Below, in pieces: positions 12,833-14,078 of a stretch of 14,078 nt of DNA (positions are counted from its first letter, which is position 1; each line of letters begins with the position of its first letter). Location of the stretch: positions 1 through 14,078 of the forward strand of contig JAAZMG010000167.1 in the NCBI GenBank assembly GCA_012798935.1, read 5' to 3'. The notes beneath the pieces were generated by a model, which made no database searches, had not been told where the DNA came from, and saw only the letters and a list, made by a program, of their open reading frames with translations. A program made the position numbers and the translations under genes. The DNA comes from Tissierellia bacterium. Lineage in GTDB: Bacteria; Bacillota; Clostridia; Tissierellales; Tepidimicrobiaceae.

Positions 12833-14041
12833 ATGCTTAAAGATAAAAACATCATAGTAGGTGTTACAGGAGGAATTGCTGTTTATAAAGTGGTAGATGT
12901 GGTTAGCAGATTAAAAAAACAAAAAGCTAATGTAGAAGTTATAATGACGGGAAATGCTACTAAATTTGTTTCACCTTTAACTTTTCAAACTCTATCTCAG
13001 AACCAAGTATATGTAGATATGTTTAAAGAACCAAGAAACTATGATGTGGAACATATTTCTCTAGCTGAAAAAGCAGATTTATTTTTAGTTGCACCTGGCA
13101 CAGCTAATGTAATTGGAAAAATTGCCAATGGAATAGCTGATGATTTCCTTACTACAACAGTTATGGCTACAAAATCTAAAGTAATATTTGCACCTGCTAT
13201 GAACACCAATATGTATTTAAATCCAATTGTACAAAAAAATATATCTTATTTAAAGGAATTAGGATATGAATTTATAAAGCCTGGGATTGGACTTTTAGCT
13301 TGTCAAACCTATGGTGAGGGAAGAATGGCAGAACCTATAGATATTATTGAATATATTATGGATAGTTTTTATAAGAAAGATTTAATTGGTAAAAAAATAG
13401 TTATTACAGCTGGACCTACTATTGAGCCTCTAGATCCTGTAAGATATATGACAAATCATTCTAGTGGCAAAATGGGTTATAAAATAGCAAAGGAAGCGCA
13501 AAGAAGAGGGGCTGAAGTGGTGCTGATAACAGGTCCAACTGGGTTGAAACCTCCAAAGGATGTAGAAGTAATAAGAATAAATACTACTATGGAAATGTTT
13601 AATGCTGTAGAGGAACAATTTGATACCTGTCAGGTGTTGATAAAGGCAGCAGCTCCTTTAGATTATAAACCTGAGAAGGTTAGTGATGTGAAGATAAAGA
13701 AAAAAGAAGGACAAAAAGACGAACTAAATATAAAATATATTAGAAATCCGGATATTGCAGCTCATTTTGGAAGACTTAAAAAGGATCAAATAACCGTTGG
13801 TTTTGCAGCAGAGACAAACAACTTGCTTCAGTATGCTAAAAAGAAATTGAAGGAGAAAAATTTTGATTTTATTGTTGCTAATGATGTTTCTAAGGATGGA
13901 GCAGGTTTTAAATCAGATACCAATATTGTTACTATTATCCATAAAGATGGCAAGGTTAATGATTATCCTATATTGGATAAGGCTAAAGTAGCAAATATTA
14001 TTTTAGATAAAGTTAGAGAGTTGTTAAATATTAAAGGCTAG
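12833..14041 (+). CDS. coaBC: CoaBC, phosphopantothenoylcysteine synthetase/decarboxylase
   Basis: This bifunctional flavoprotein makes 4'-phosphopantetheine for coenzyme A. CoaB joins 4'-phosphopantothenate to cysteine using CTP, and CoaC decarboxylates the product with FMN. The 402 residues show CoaC first (about 1-180): VTGGIAVYK, the catalytic histidine H74 in HISLAEKAD, the PAMNTNMY motif, and C157 in the flexible flap (ACQTYGEGRMAEP). CoaB follows (about 185-400): ITAGPTIEPLDPVRYMTNHS, SSGKMGYKIA, the KIKK motif and TVGFAAETNN. Where many relatives have AAVADY, this one reads AAAPLDY. GGTGAG overlaps the rpoZ stop, and the ATG is 8 bases after that stop. The stop codon lies in a long hairpin. 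priA usually follows but is outside the window or absent. Confidence 0.96.
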   Translation: MLKDKNIIVGVTGGIAVYKVVDVVSRLKKQKANVEVIMTGNATKFVSPLTFQTLSQNQVYVDMFKEPRNYDVEHISLAEKADLFLVAPGTANVIGKIANGIADDFLTTTVMATKSKVIFAPAMNTNMYLNPIVQKNISYLKELGYEFIKPGIGLLACQTYGEGRMAEPIDIIEYIMDSFYKKDLIGKKIVITAGPTIEPLDPVRYMTNHSSGKMGYKIAKEAQRRGAEVVLITGPTGLKPPKDVEVIRINTTMEMFNAVEEQFDTCQVLIKAAAPLDYKPEKVSDVKIKKKEGQKDELNIKYIRNPDIAAHFGRLKKDQITVGFAAETNNLLQYAKKKLKEKNFDFIVANDVSKDGAGFKSDTNIVTIIHKDGKVNDYPILDKAKVANIILDKVRELLNIKG

Positions 14042-14074
14042 ATGAATTACTATAATCTAGCTTTTAATATTTAA
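14024..14074. terminator. Long palindromic hairpin at the end of coaBC
   Basis: A 20-base arm (14024-14043) pairs with 14055-14074 with only one G-U pair, around an 11-base loop. The core GCTAGAT/ATCTAGC is followed by TTTT. The 5' arm holds the last codons and stop of coaBC. The A-rich and T-rich flanks make it symmetric, so it may terminate from both sides. Confidence 0.75.
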
Positions 14075-14078
14075 ATCA

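Noticed and set aside
1..14078. Mobile elements, CRISPR arrays, phage or toxin-antitoxin genes
   Set aside because: No regularly spaced repeats, transposase or integrase motifs, or abrupt change in base use were seen. Gene order is that of a conserved core region.

Overview
This is a very AT-rich, gene-dense chromosomal segment from a spore-forming, low-GC Gram-positive bacterium of the Clostridia. The Tissierellales or a relative is my best guess; that level is inference from gene order and protein style. Evidence for a spore former is the SpoIVA C-terminus at the left edge and a YteA-type sporulation zinc-finger protein in the middle. Strong GGAGG-type ribosome sites and frequent TTG starts fit Firmicutes. 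I see no insertion sequences, phage genes, CRISPR arrays or signs of recent transfer. This is core genome.

Layout. (1) 1-425: the end of spoIVA converges on a minus-strand tRNA-Pro(GGG), and the two share one bidirectional terminator. (2) 480-5015: an unrecognised small membrane protein, an HlyD-like membrane-anchored adaptor, then the conserved cell-division cluster yggS(ylmE)-sepF-yggT(ylmG)-ylmH-divIVA. SepF tethers FtsZ to the membrane and DivIVA marks poles and septa. YggS, YggT and YlmH are their usual companions. (3) 5038-6741: a short-form DAHP synthase (entry to the shikimate pathway), a probable 45-residue membrane peptide not previously called, and yteA. (4) 6824-8817: lspA-rluD-pyrR, the lipoprotein signal peptidase, an rRNA pseudouridine synthase and the pyrimidine regulator, as in Bacillus but with no pyr genes after pyrR. 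(5) 8823-10595, minus strand: rqcH, the alanine-tailing ribosome rescue factor, convergent with pyrR. (6) 10775-14071: divergent from rqcH, the operon yicC-remA-gmk-rpoZ-coaBC, ending in a long palindromic hairpin.

How the genes work together. The window joins housekeeping modules: septum placement, lipoprotein maturation, ribosome maturation and rescue, and nucleotide and coenzyme A supply with the RNA polymerase omega subunit. Most genes are spaced by fewer than 30 bases and are probably co-transcribed within each block.

I did not find a large undescribed system. The points most worth checking are the apparent AUU start of yggS, the hidden 45-residue ORF whose ribosome site lies in a terminator stem, and the unknown membrane protein next to an orphan HlyD-like adaptor upstream of the division genes.
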